A DNA stretch of 64,000 nucleotides from Penicillus capitatus (Eukaryota; Chlorophyta): the NCBI GenBank assembly GCA_965649825.1, contig OZ287697.1, positions 1,922,001-1,986,000 on the forward strand, in the 5' to 3' direction. Shown piece after piece: positions 32,778-45,251 of the stretch; within the stretch, counting starts at the first letter, position 1, and the number at the start of each line of letters is the position of its first letter. A program made the position numbers and the translations under genes. Below the pieces are notes generated by a model. The model was not told the DNA's origin. It saw nothing but the letters and a program-made list of their open reading frames with translations, and searched no databases.

Positions 32778-34892
32778 TCAGGCAGGACGGCGAAAGAGTG
32801 CACGAAGACGTGCATCCGCCGCCTCAATGGCATCCATTTGATTTCTGTCTGCCGTCTGCGTGGCATTTATCACAGCGCAATCCTGTTGCTGGACAAGATC
32901 GATGGGAGGCGGCGGCGGCGGCGAATCTTCTTCGTGAGGAATCGATGTGAGTGCCATAGTACCGTCCGGATTCTCAACGGCGATCGCTCTTGATTCCTTC
33001 TTCTGCACGACTGTCTCTTCGGTGACAGGTGGCAGAGGTTCTTGATGTTCGGTAGAGGGTCGGTTCAGCTCGACGGCCTCTTCTTGAGTCGGTTGCGATC
33101 GGCCATTGAAAATGGCATCGATCTCAGGATCATCAAATCGAACGGTCATCATACGGAACTCGGGATGTGTGTCTTCGAAGCCGGCTAAGGAATTGAGTAA
33201 ATTCTTCCAGAGCTCGGATGGCGGCGACCTATTGTCCTCTGAACTGCTCGATTCAGATCCCCCCGATCCTTCGGGATGCGTCATTTCTACCGTACCTGTT
33301 GATGGAGAGAAGGGACTGGGTGGAGCAGGAGTGTATGCGGAAGACGAAGGTTCGTCCGAAGGAAACGATAACAAATTGAAGGGTGGCGTTGTCGTCACCT
33401 GTCGCAGAACATTCTCAAACGACCAACGGGGCGGCTCAGAACCTACAGATGATTATGCGTCATGCACATCCCTCTATCGGCAGAGAGACACACTTTCGGC
33501 GACAGGACTGTTCGGTTCTTCATGCGGGATGGGATGGGCTAGCGGCAGAGAATGAGATCTGAGTGCGGGAATGTCAAGCTCTTCTCCTGCACGTGTATTT
33601 GAAGATGTCCCCCGATTCGACGTCGCTGGTGGCGGCGGCGGCGGCGGTGGCGGCGGCGGCGGTGTCTGTACGGGTTCGGATGGTGCGCGGCTTTCTGCCT
33701 TGCGCATTTCGATCATAGAAGAGATCAGCGTCTGTTCCAACAGCAGGTCATTGAACTCCTCTAGACGTAATCCCAAATCCTCAGGACACACACCCAGATA
33801 GTCTTCACACTGCCGAAGCTCGGAGTTGCTCTACAGAGGATAGATACGTCCAGAGATAATCCTTGACGTCACAGCAGATGTACCAGAGGAGAGAGCGAAG
33901 CGCGTTGGCTAAGGGCAGCATATTCTTGCCGATACTCATCCTCGACGCTTCTAGGCGTTGGAAGGTTATAATGACTAGATGAGGCATCCCCTGACGCAAT
34001 AGCGCTAGCTAGCGACATTTGACAGGACAGAAATGCAGTGCGGGTCTCACCCGGGTCTGTTCGAGGCGTTATGGGTTGAAGATTCTGTTCTCTACTCTCT
34101 ATCCCGTTTTCCAGTTGTTCGGGATCTGTGACCACTGGCGATAAAACTGTTTCATTCTGAGTCGTACTATTCTCAGAGGACAGTGGTGAATGTCTATCTT
34201 CGCTCCTATCATTTGACGCCTAAATCACAGCCGCCATCTTAACAAAGAGTGAGATCACACAATGACGACACTCACTGTTAATTGACGCAAACGAAACTCA
34301 GCAAATCGTTGTTCGTCCAACAACTCTTCTCTTTTTTCCGATTCCGTCTTGCCTTCGCTGATCTAAACAAAGACACCCATCCATCCCTTCCCATGAATGC
34401 GACTTTTCCCATGATGTGACGCTCACTTCAACGTCTAGACATGATTTCTTGCAAAAAGGACATGAACTCCCCGATAGAGGACATCCAATGCGTATCTACC
34501 ATCATCACACGCCGCCATATGATTACAAGAGTGTGATAGGGGCAGTCATGTCCCTAACTTGTACAATACATTCAGAACATATTCTTTGCCCGCAGCATTT
34601 GGTCTTATTCATGACACAATAGTACATGCAACAGATGGGGCATTCCACGACCTAAGCGCTCTTTTCGTCTGTACGTTTGGCCAAAAGAAACGGTTACGTT
34701 AGCATCTGAGGTCGGTTCGTCCATTCCTGGATAGAAAGGAGCGAGTCGTCCTCGCTGAACGAGTTTCTTGAAGAGTCGAGCGTCTGCTGTTTCGAGAGTG
34801 CCTGCCAACTGAGGCACGAGAAATTTATCCGGGACTTGGGTCTTGCACAGACGATGACCCATTTTTCGAAACCATTCGGTGAGTCCACTCAT
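32778..34892 (-). CDS. SIP5-type RING zinc-finger protein
   Basis: The N terminus matches the SIP5/plant RING family: [40 protein letters not shown], then [28 protein letters not shown] and [12 protein letters not shown], giving a cross-brace of Cys pairs. This suggests an E3 ligase or adaptor. Introns fall inside the RING; one starts GTGAGCGTCACATCA and so carries a TGATGTGAC site (34412-34420) on the opposite strand. The long C-terminal part is low-complexity, with a run of ~12 Pro encoded by a GGC-type repeat (33.63-33.66 kb), Ser/Pro-rich stretches and PPPPPP. Some middle splice sites (33.8-34.1 kb) are uncertain. The ATG at 34892 is divergent from DUS3. Confidence 0.75.
33632..33663. repeat. 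GGC/GGT trinucleotide repeat encoding polyproline
   Basis: An imperfect run of ~11 (GGC)/(GGT) units, translated on the minus strand as uninterrupted Pro in the SIP5-type protein. It could vary in length between strains. Confidence 0.8.
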
Positions 34893-34965
34893 CTTTGGAG
34901 GACGTAACAAACAACGACGATACGTCTAACGCGACGGGGTCTCAAAAGGATGTCTTTGTCTCTGT

Positions 34966-34974
34966 TGATGTGAC
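34966..34974 (+). promoter_or_regulatory. TGATGTGAC motif at the DUS3 start
   Basis: The 9-mer ends 6 bp before the DUS3 ATG (34981), inside the 88-bp divergent spacer with the SIP5-type gene. Confidence 0.45.
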
Positions 34975-34980
34975 GGCCGT

Positions 34981-36929
34981 ATGGAACGGAAACGAAAAGA
35001 AGTGGCGTCTATCAAACCGGCATATCTCAAAGCGACGAGAACCGAAAAGAAAATCGCCGACTCGACGCCGCATTCGCAGATTACGACGGAGAAAAAATCG
35101 AAGAAGCGGCTGAAACGCGTAGACAGGACGCTGATGACAGACTGTCGCCATGGCGATGCTGGTGTGGATGACAGGAGAGCAGAGAACGGATCGGAACGGA
35201 ACTCTGTCATGCTTTTGTGAAAGGAGAATGCGATCGCGAAGCGCAGAAGTGCCGCTTCTCTCATGACATAGAAGCTTATCTGGCCCAGAAACCGCCGCCG
35301 CTACCGGGAACGTGTATTTTTCATGACGTCCAGGGCACCTGTCCCTACGGTGAGATGCTGTTCTCAGAAGAGCTGTTGTTAGCAGAGAGGCTCAGGGATG
35401 ACGTGTCGTTTTGATCATGGGATATTGGAGAGGGATGTGTCTGGAGAGGGTTTGCCCAAGGTGACGCCTGTTATGGAGCTGCAGAATCGATTGTCGATCG
35501 AAACGCGGAGATCGTTGCGAAAAGGATCTTACGATTACAGCCGAGCCGATACTGTCGTGACATCGATGAGCCTGTCACATCAGCAAAAGAGTGATGGCGA
35601 TGAGGGAGTCGATGTCCCGCTGAGACAGGAAGAGAAAAAGCGCGTCGATTTTGGCGGACTGCTCTACTTGGCGCCGCTAACCACTTTGGGCAATCTACCG
35701 TTCCGCAGAATGTGTGTTGGCTATGGGGCTGATGTGACGTGCAGCGAGATGGCTCTGGCCACGAACCTGATTCAAGGACAGCAGACAGAGTGGGCTCTGG
35801 TCAAACGCCATCCCAGCGAAAAGCTCTTTGGCATCCAAGTCCCTCCAGCATCTCCAATTGATCTTTTGGATCTATGGCAACGTGGATGAGCAGATCTGTG
35901 GCGGCTACGTGGATAAGCTGACGAGATGTGGGCAGTTGATGGAAGACGTCTGTCAGATGGACTTTATTGATGTGAATCTCGGCTGTCCCATCGACTCAAT
36001 CTGCCAAAGAGGCGCTGGATCTTCTCTTCTCCTAAGGCCTCAACGCATCAAGCTTCTTTCCCAATCGCTCTCTTCGGTACTGACCTGTCCTCTGACGCTC
36101 AAAATGCGAAAAGGATACCATGACCATTCTGATGTGACGTCTCTATGCATCGCGTCATGCACGCCATCCAGTTACAAGTCCTGTAGGTGGTGCATCGATT
36201 TCTCCCTGACGTTTCGAAATGGGGTGTCTCAGCCGTGACATTGCACGGCCGGACGCGAGCCCAGCGCTATACCAAAGAGGCAGACTGGATGTACATCTAC
36301 TCCTGTGCCAAAGAGACCACCGATGTCCAGTTCATCGGAAACGGCGATATTTTCTCCTTTACGGAATGGGAAGATCGACTGGCAGCTTCCGAAGGATCGC
36401 TGACGACCTGCATGATCGGCAGAGCTGCGCTCATCAAACCATGGATCTTTACAGGTATCATCCAGATCCTCGCGCCAATGCTGAAACCGTCACAGAAATC
36501 AAGGAACGTCGTCATTGGGACATCTCTGCCAGTGAGAGGCTCGATATGTTGAAGCTCTTCTGTTCGAGAGGACTGGAGCATTGGGGATCGGATGCTCGAG
36601 GCGTCGAAACGACAAGGCAGGCTCCTGGCGGCTGCACCGTCTGTCGATCTTTACGCCCCTGTATCGTGTGTAGGCGATTTCTGTTGGAATGGCTGAGTTT
36701 TCTGTACCGTTACATACCGGTAGGGATACTTGAGGAGCTGCCGCAGACAATTGCCTTGCGGCCTCCCGCAGCGTTCGGGCGAAATGATCTCGAAACGCTC
36801 TTTATGAGCGAGAGTGCACAGGACTGGGTGAAAATCAGCGAGCGGCTGCTTGGACCGGCACCCAAGGGCTTTACTTTTTGCCCTAAGCACAAGTCGAATG
36901 CATACAGTGTCGGCGAAGTGACGTCTTAG
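34981..36929 (+). CDS. DUS3: tRNA-dihydrouridine(47) synthase, DUS3 type
   Basis: FMN enzyme that reduces U47 in the tRNA variable loop. A Lys-rich N terminus and two CCCH zinc fingers ([40 protein letters not shown]) are typical of DUS3. The TIM barrel follows: [41 protein letters not shown] with the catalytic-region Cys, [31 protein letters not shown] and FIGNGDIFS. The helical C domain has [57 protein letters not shown]. Six introns were placed. One ends GATGACAG; another (36617-36673) has a GC donor instead of GT. Confidence 0.94.
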
Positions 36930-36985
36930 ATTTTCCGCCCCCCTGTCTTCGAAACCGAGCGCGCTTTTGTCGCTGTCCCTTTCAG

Positions 36986-37629
36986 ATGTCGTGGTCGCCG
37001 CATATCGTCGATGACGTTATCGACCTGACTGCCGACAACAACGTCGACCCCTTCGCCACACCTCTCCGTCATAGTGAACCGCCGCTGTGCGTCTGGGCTG
37101 CCTCTACGCAGAAGAGACCATCCTTTGCTCGGCCTTGGTGGTATCGCATGCCGCATTTCGTCCCGGCCGCTGCGATCGAGTTCGATGCCGAGAAGGGACG
37201 CGGAATCAACCCACGGTGAGCAGCCGAGATGACAGAAACAGAAGAGAGAGTGGGCGGGACGGTGTTTAGGACGGGTGAGACAGTGTACGTCGACTATCTC
37301 AATCAATTCCAGACAGACACAGCGTCATTGGCCGCAGTGAAGCAGCCGACGCGGCCAAACGAGAAACAGCGTCACGAGATGCCGGCCGCGATTAAGGGAC
37401 GCTTATCAGAGGGAGATTTCCGAGTGGGATGGACGACAAATGCAGATGGCAAAACGGTGGGCTTCAGGATAAGGTGATGGAAACATACGAGGCTGTCATG
37501 GCTCGATAGGTTTTCAAGACAAAGGATGGAAAGGAGTACGTGGGAATGAAAGCTTACGAGATGAACAAGATAATCAAAATGGCGGACGCTGAATCTCAAA
37601 GACGAAGAGAGGACGTCATCACTCTGTAA
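36986..37629 (+). CDS. Small protein of unknown function with a SUMO-interaction-like motif
   Basis: Not recognised. The N terminus contains HIVDDVIDLTADNN, a strong match to the hydrophobic-acidic SUMO-interacting motif (VIDLT). Later parts read VGGTVFRTGETVYVDYLNQFQ, KGRLSEGDFRVGWTTNADGK and, after a 54-nt intron, VFKTKDGKEYVGMKAYEMNKII and a charged tail ending TAA at 37627-37629. The junction near 37.20-37.24 kb is not resolved. It begins 56 bp after the DUS3 stop, on the same strand. Confidence 0.5.
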
Positions 37630-37686
37630 AACTCTGAAACGCGTGTAAAAACTTTGTTCCGAGATGGCGGCGGCTGTGGCGGCGGA

Positions 37687-40600
37687 TTAAGAGAAGAGCG
37701 AAAACGCGAGAGGAGTTTGGCCGAGCTCAGGTTTCGCAGACGGATGAGAAGGAGAAGAGAGAGGAGGACTGGGGGCGTCGCATTCGGCGCTATCGTTGAG
37801 ATTTGTGCTTTGCCAGTCGGTCGGTCTGAATCCGGGAGACAGACCCACGACAGCACCACGGTCGTTCGTCAAATCTCCCCACCATACTTGGATCTTTCCA
37901 GCGTTCTCTGACCCTTCGAGCCATAAGATGATTTGAAAAGTGCTTGTCTCGGACGCATCTGCAACGCCCGGGTGCGTGTGTGTTTGAGAAGGGGAGAAGG
38001 ACCTGCTGCGTTCCAACACAGGACGTCTTGATAGCTGATGACGACTTTGGCATCTTCGATGACGTCGACCGACACTTGCGCCGCTCCAGTAGAAGGATCC
38101 AGATCCTGCAAAGCGTCGGGGTCGTGGCGGCGCTACGTGGACGGAGAGACGTCACCTGAAACCAGGCACTGATACGTGGCTTTGCCCAATGCGTGTCCGT
38201 CAAAGCCAGAGGTTGTTGTGATGTGAATGTCGTTGCCTGAGGGAAGAACTTTTCGGGATAGTGATCATCAAAGAGTGCCGCTTCGTAGGCTTCGATTCTC
38301 GGCGCCGTGTTGAGAGGCTTCTCTTCGGGGACACTAGCGTAACGAAAGTCGCCAGTACCAAAAGTCAGGTAGCCGTTAGATCCGACATGCACCGAGCGGT
38401 ATTCGCGACCAAAGAACCTGAAGACGCCTGGAAACAAGTACTAAAAAGATGCTCGCTCTGTCAAACAGGTATCGAGCGCTTTGTGAATTGGCGCACTTCG
38501 ACGGAGCTATCGTCGGGAATGGTCAGAAGGGAACGGCTTCGGGAGAAACGATTCTCTGGGGCGATGATGCGAGAGTTCGACGAGAAGCACGACGTGTACG
38601 CATCGTCCGCGATGGGTGTCAGATTCCATATCCTGTGCTGAAGATGCAGGTCGTCTGGCAGAATCCACTGCGCCGGAACCGCATGATCGCAAGGTACATA
38701 CGAAAAGCTGCACACGCATACGTGGGTTCGTCACAGCGATGTGACAGCTGGATCACTTTGAGTCGGCACAGTCTTTGTACTGAGTGAGATTCGGACAGCG
38801 CGCGCCGCAGCATTTCGGTGTTTGGTCGATTCAGTAGTGCCGCACTTGCAGATGCTGTCCACAGACGGATCCAGACCGCGGACAAGAGGACCAGTCATCC
38901 TTGGCAGACACCTGAAAGCACCGTCGATGCCGAACCATGTGTCAGTCGTCTTCAGCTGTACGACCTGACAGTCGATTGGATGCTGGCAGGTTTTCAAACC
39001 GTTGATGTTACACATCAGTGGCGGCGCGATGAATTTCCTGCTCGATTTCTCTTTGGTAACGATCGTCGGCGTTCGTGTGAATCCAGCTTTGATCGCGTCG
39101 TACACCTGACCAGGAGTGGCATTACGATGGTTCTGTAGATACAGTGCCGCGACGTCTGCCGATGTGACAATCGTCGTTAGGCGTGTGGAAGAGAGCTTCA
39201 CCCGCGACGAAAGGCGCCGCCATAGATGTGCCGCTCTTCTTGACGTAAGACGTGTTGGACGTCGTTGCCGAACTGACGATGTTTCTTCCCGGTGCCCATA
39301 CGTCCACACACGGGCCGAAATTCGAAAACGTCGCGCGTACGTCCTCGCGATCCTTGTCAATCTCCGTTGCACCGACCTGACGGTGCATCCAAGCCGTTTT
39401 GCACAGAAGTGCGACGGCGTACGGTGAGCACGTGGTTCGAATTGGCAGGGGTAAAGGCGCAAGCGTCCGTTTCATAGTTTCCGGCCGCCACGACCACCAC
39501 AACGCCTATAACGTTTCCAGGTTGTGTTCCGAAAGGCACTGATGCGCCGTCTACCGGCATCGTACAGAAGCTTCATGATCTCGTTCAAAGTGACGTCCTC
39601 TCCCGGAGCTGCGATGGACATAGAGAGCACTGCCGGGAAACGTTTGTTGTGAACGATGTCGCGGTAGATCCATTCCAGCCCCTCGAAGACTCGACTGCTG
39701 GTCGCGGAGCCTCGGGTGTCCAGAACCTTCACACCATGCAGAAACGCATCCTTGGCCACTCCAGATTTCCGTCCTGCCGCAATGCCCATGCAATGCGTGC
39801 CTGCAGAGATAAATCTCTCCAAAATGCGTTTTTAGCAGTGTCCGTGCCGTGGCCGTTGTCGTCAGCGCCGTTGGGAGAGCGATCCATGACGCTCCAGCCT
39901 TCGCGAATGCGCCCGGCGAAGTCCTCATGTTCGGCGTAGATGCCAGAGTCCATGATGTAAAGGTGGACGCCGCATCCTGTCAGTCGCTCTTTGACGTCGT
40001 ACTCGTTGTTCAGCAACGCAGTATCTTGATCACACCTGTCGAGTGAAACCAGAGCGCTCGGCAGACAATTGATCCGTCACACGTACCTATCCAACCCCCA
40101 GTTCATCACATGCGTCTGCGGAAAACCGTCGAAGCGACCAGAACCGTCGCATATGGCTTCGGAGGTGTATTGAACACTCGGCGTGCGGACATCGCCGCCA
40201 AAGAAAGTTCTGTCGACTTCGACACGGATACCATCGACTTCCATCGTCTCTAGGAAGGCGACGAGATCGGTCGGCTGAGTTCCGCGACACGTCAGAAAAA
40301 CCAAGCCGAAGAGATGTCCTGTCGAGAAACAGCGTGTATTCGTGTATCGGCTAGAAGTACAGACACGACCTGAGTCGCCTCTTTCGCAGCGGCATGGGTT
40401 GGACAGTTCATCGCATAAGCTTGCGGCTTCGAGATCTTCGCGGTCCTTGAACTTGACTGCGCAACAAATGGGCGGTGTCGAATGGAGAGATAGGTCCGTC
40501 TTCTTGTACCGATCCACGATGTCGTTTGTGCAGGTTTGCTGCCGTCATCCGTCTGTTGAGCGAACGAAGAGACGTGATCAAATTCAGACGATCTGTACCA

Positions 40601-40792
40601 TTCATTCTTTGTCCCCTGCGGCATGGAGGCGGTAGACGGATGATCGAGAGACCACCCGGGGCTTACCACTTCAACGGAGCTCGATTGAACGACGACGTGG
40701 AAGAAGCTCAAGATGACGAAGGCATGCGTGTAGAGTGATCGTTTTGTAGATGTAAGCAAAGGAGACACGGGCAATGCGTTGCTGTATGTCAT
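37687..40792 (-). CDS. Secreted subtilisin-like serine protease with C-terminal β domain
   Basis: Signal peptide ([15 protein letters not shown]) from the ATG at 40792, then a Cys-containing prodomain and linker. The catalytic domain has all three triad blocks: Asp in [19 protein letters not shown], His in [13 protein letters not shown] (restored across an intron), Ser in [14 protein letters not shown]. Substrate-binding parts [11 protein letters not shown] and [33 protein letters not shown] are intact. A C-terminal module resembles NIDO-like/‘SNGYLTFG’ β domains: [52 protein letters not shown]. Around ten introns of 44-60 nt were resolved; the one in the His motif (39801-39847) has a GC donor. 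No C-terminal membrane anchor is obvious. Confidence 0.9.
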
Positions 40793-41262
40793 AGTCGCGT
40801 CGCCTTTGTTAATTGTCGTGTGTTCAGCGTCGTGTTTGCGCTCGACGACGGTCTCCGTTTTCTCCTCGGCCGAGAAACGACCGACGACGACGCATCGGAT
40901 ACCGCGAACACGTTTTGGTGATCTGAGCTGCAGATTCCATATCTTCGACAGAAAGGCGAACCAGCTATGAAAGACAGCGGAGGGCGTATGTGCAGCAATC
41001 CAAACTGTTTGCTTTCCTGCGATGACGCTGACGAACGCATGGTGCTCTTGTTGTGGCAGTATCCATTTGCCTTCTTTACACGAGAGAAGCGCGTCAGCTT
41101 CTACACAGCTGCCAAAACTCAGCAAAGGCAAAGAAAGAGAACAATGTCTGTTGGCCTGGAGAATCTGAGTAAAAAAGTATCGTGCAGTGCAGAAAGAGCC
41201 ATGAGAGGTGAAATCTCGTAGGAGGCGAACCTTCGCCTACATTCGGGGTCAGTGGCAGTCTT

Positions 41263-41493
41263 TTAGCTCTTCTTGGTGCTGAAATCAGCAATAGGTTTCA
41301 TCGACCGCATCCAGTTTTCGAGTATGACCTGTTCGGTCTCTCCGAGAAGAATTTCGTCCGATTCGTGCATCTTGCTGTATCCGACTCTCTGTGAGCCTTG
41401 GTTGAACTGACCAGCATTCTTGTCTACACCTGATGTTTCGTTCCGAACGTGCTTATCCTGTGCATATTGAGCTGCGTGATACGTTTCTCGCAT
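41263..41493 (-). CDS. Small hypothetical ORF
   Basis: A 76-codon ATG frame rich in charged and polar residues (AAQYAQDKHVRNETSG; GETEQVILENWMRSMKPIADF). No family recognised and no clear splice partner. It could be the terminal exon of an unseen gene or chance. Confidence 0.25.
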   Translation of the reverse strand: MRETYHAAQYAQDKHVRNETSGVDKNAGQFNQGSQRVGYSKMHESDEILLGETEQVILENWMRSMKPIADFSTKKS

Positions 41494-42053
41494 CTCGATA
41501 CTTGCCTAGCATCAGAAATCGTCATCTCAGAATGTGGGATGCCAAAGAACTTGGTGTTTAAGGATATCCAGCATTTTATTGCGTTACGCCAAAGGAATCG
41601 GTCATCGCATGCCTGCGATTAAACTGATCTTCGTCATGCAGCCACAAGGCATTGTCAGTTGCCATTTCCATGAGAATACCAGCAAATCACAAAACACGTT
41701 GGATGCACTGTTTTTTTTTGTCTGAAGGTGCGAGAGTTATCCAAGTGACATCACATCAGGTGTGCAATATCTATTCGGAGAGAAACGACGAGGGAGGTAC
41801 GCGAAAAGAAACGCTCAGTGGATGATGTACCGCGATGAAAGGAACAGGAAATGACAGGTGCGAAGGAGGCGAGCCTACAAACGGTTCAAGGTGTACAGAT
41901 CGTTGCCATCGCGTAATGACGCTCTCTGTTTATCGGAACAACCTCCCGACGCTCGAGACCGACAAAAAGCTCATGTCACGACGTCGCATCCGTTGTTCCG
42001 TCATTTCTCCTGCTTGATTCACGCCTTTACGTTGACAGACGAGGCCGTTCGCC
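41494..42053. other. Intergenic, no supported gene
   Basis: Short frames only. It contains the region upstream of the SNF2 gene. Confidence 0.4.
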
Positions 42054-44604
42054 ATGGAGGTCATCGAAATCGATGACGATACAGAGTCGGAGGGGAGCGA
42101 CGAAGTGATGTATGTGAGAGAGCTTTCGGACCCGCTGCCGAAACCACGCATCAGAAACATTCTCCCTTCGACAATAATGTCGCCACCAGACGGACCTCGG
42201 ATACCATTCGCAACGCCCAATTGGAGCAAAAGACAATTGCCCGACGATAAGCTGTCGAGAGGCGAACAGATTCTAAAGAGATTTCGCCGTGAGAACGAGG
42301 ACACGAAGCTGCCTTCACCACAAGAGAAAAGCAAGCGTTTGTATTGCCGCAAAGATGCTGTACAGCTGGGCGAACATTCCGTAGGGGAAAGCAACGATGC
42401 GCGTCCTGTACAGGGCGCTTTGGAAATGCTTGACACAGAGGCAACAGAGGAAATGGATGTTCCCCCTGTTAGCGCTCTCTTGCTCGACCTGTTTTGTCAA
42501 AGTCGATTTCTAGGGGACATTGTGTGTGTCGCTAATGCTGCATCAGCGGTTGGCACTGTGTTGGATGGTTAAGCGCGAAAGAGGGGGGCATGATGTGTGT
42601 GGAGGAATCTTGGCAGACGATCAGGGACTGGGAAAGACAATCACTGCTCTGGCCCTCGTGCTCACGAACAAATCTCGCGGCGCATTCGACGACAATGATG
42701 CAGAGATCTGTATCTGCGAGGAGGTAGACGAGGCGTTGATGCAGAAATGGCATGGAGGTACACTGATTGTCTGCCCTGCTTCCGTGCTGCAGCAATGGAG
42801 AGCAGAAATCTGTAGCAAAGTGCATGCATTCGCAAGAGTATCCGTCTTCGTCCATCATGGCAAGGTATCACCTCATCTTTCCATACTACAACTGTCGGAC
42901 AAGAGCATACCTTAGGAAAAGGCAAAGAAAGCTGAAGCTCTCACTCAGGACACAGTGGTACTGACGACATATGCATCGTTGAGTCGAGAGACGATGAAAG
43001 TGCCGGATCACTCCAAGAAGGGCAACAAGAGTCGAAGGGTGTGTTCTCTGTGCAGTGGATCGCATTTTGAGAGCTGCTGTTGTGTTTGTTAGGTTTGTCG
43101 TGGCCCGCTGTACGATGTGCATTGGCTTCGTGTGATACTGGACGAATCTCACTGCATCAAGAATCGTGAAACGGCATGCTCTCAGGCAGCCGTTGCCCTT
43201 TCGGCAGATTATCGCTGGTGTATGAGTGGGACACCCATTCAGAATTCCATCGATGATCTCTTTCCCCTCTTCAAGTTCCTCCGATATCACCAATATTCGA
43301 GTTACTCACAGTTCGACTCCATCAGCCGCGCCTACAAACTCGGCAGGGCATCTGGCGTCCGACGTCTCCGTGAGGCATTGAGCGGCGTGATGTTGAGAAG
43401 GACGAAACACTGTACCATACATGGAGTGCCGATCATACAGCTGCCGGAAAAGAGAGTGTCTCTGGTGAAAGCGGAAATGTCAGCAAAGGAGCGCGAAATG
43501 TACAAAGCCGTCGAAGTCGGAACGTACAAGACGTACAGCAAGATGCAAAACCAGCAGGGAAACAGCTATTTTAACTATCTCGTCATGATCCTCCGCTTAC
43601 GCCAAGCTTCATCCCATCCATGGTTGCTGGAAGGCACAGACCAGACGAAGCATCCAGGCACGCACTTCACAGAGATTTCGCGTTATGACGATGTGTTTGG
43701 CGCAGAAGTGACAGAGGAACAGCTCGAAGCTGCGAGAGCACTGTCGCCGGAGGAGAGACAGCTGTTTTTGCAGAAGGTGTCGACATCGCAAGATGTTTGC
43801 CCCTTCTGTGGAGATGTTCCAGAGCTTCCTGTTGTCAGTTATTGCGGCCACGTCTTCTGCCATCAGTGTTTTTCGCTGGAAGCGGAGAAAGGCTTAGATC
43901 CAGACAACGCAGATGCTGGCTGTCCGCATTGCCAGCAGAAACTACACACCCATCGCTGCTTCACGCAACACTCCCTTCGCGCCGTTTCCGACGAACTCGC
44001 CGCGACAGGCATGCTGCCAGATGAGAAACCATGGGAATCCAGTGCCAAAGTTGACAAGCTGTTAGAGGTCTTAGAAAACATACAGGGCGATCAAATGTTG
44101 GTGGATGGCGAAGAACAGGAGGGCAGTCAGGACAAGGTCCTCGTCTTCTCCCAGTGGACGAGTATGTTAGACATTATCGAGATTCCCTTAGAGCAGCGAG
44201 GATTCCGTGTTCTCCGATTGGATGGGACAATGAGTCTCAGCACCAGATCCGCCGTCCTTGAAGAGTTCGAATCCGATCCAACGGTCTCCGTTCTTCTTAT
44301 GTCTCTACGGGCAACATCGATGGGCATCAATCTGACCTGTGCTAATCATGTCATCTTGCTGGATCTGTGGTGGAATCCTTCTGTCGAGGAACAGGCCATT
44401 GATCGCGTTCACAGGATCGGGCAACACAAGACGGTCTTTGTCACGCGTATCACGATCAAAGACACAGTGGACGAAAGAGTCTTGCAGTTGCAGCAGAAAA
44501 AGCGGGATCTTGTCGAAATGGCTGTCCGTTCTAAACGCGACGTCTGTGTTTCTGGGCAGTTGACGATGGACGACATTCACTTCTTGTTTGACGGCCTTAG
44601 ATAA
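42054..44604 (+). CDS. SNF2-family DNA-dependent ATPase with RING insert (RAD5/RAD16/HLTF-TTF2 class)
   Basis: After an acidic, low-complexity N terminus (MEVIEIDDDTESEGSDE), a 46-nt intron joins SLMLHQRLALCWMVKRE. Motor motifs: I GGILADDQGLGKT (Asp-Gln replaces the usual Glu-Met), Ia TLIVCPASVLQQW, II DESH in VILDESHCIKNRET, III WCMSGTPIQN, RRTK, then V VLLMSLRATSMGINLT and VI QAIDRVHRIGQ. A C3HC4 RING (CPFCGDVPELPVVSYCGHVFCHQCF…CPHC) sits between the lobes, the hallmark of the RAD5/RAD16 class. Likely a chromatin or replication-repair remodeller with E3 activity. Three introns of 46-56 nt were resolved. Confidence 0.93.
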
Positions 44605-45251
44605 GCCAAAAGCAGAACTGGCACGAGTTTCGCATTGAGTATACAACATAAGTGGACGTCCAGATTGAGCGAAACATAAAAAACTGACTATTGGCTGTAT
44701 TGATTTGATCAAGTGGCAACCGACAGCACCACCGATCGGTTCCCATTATTGCTCAAGATATCGAAGAAAGAAAGTGTACTGTGTAAGAATAACGTTGTAT
44801 GCTTCCTCGCTCGAACTGTTCACTGCGAAAACTGGCAGAAGTCGCTAAGAGTGAGTCATATGGACAGTAGATTCCCCTCCCTTATGTCCGCGCGTCTTAT
44901 AGTAAATCTACGAGCGAATAAGCCGTGCAGAATTGGCTCTAAGTGTTAAAGTGAATGAAAGGGTCAGTCGTTTTGTCGCCGTTGGCAGATTGTTGTTCTT
45001 CTTGTCAGTCGTCACCCACGTCCTTGGCCTCCTTGTCTGCACTGTTGCTCGAATGAACACATATAAAAGAGATACGCACTATCGCAAACGTGTCGTGTTT
45101 GTATGCTTCTTCGAGGTCTTCGATGTTAGAACGGATCGTGGGCAAGGGCACGTGTCCAGCATCTCTACCACTGTTGACAGACAGGTCCTCGCCTTCTTCA
45201 TCGCTGACACTGTCGCTGTTGTAGCTTGCCTTCGATGGTAGCACCACTCAG
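44605..45251. other. No confident gene
   Basis: A minus-strand frame (45005-45247) carries SDSVSDEEGEDLSVNSGRD and IEDLEEAYKHDTF, which has coding-like composition but no start, partner or family. The rest shows nothing. Confidence 0.3.
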
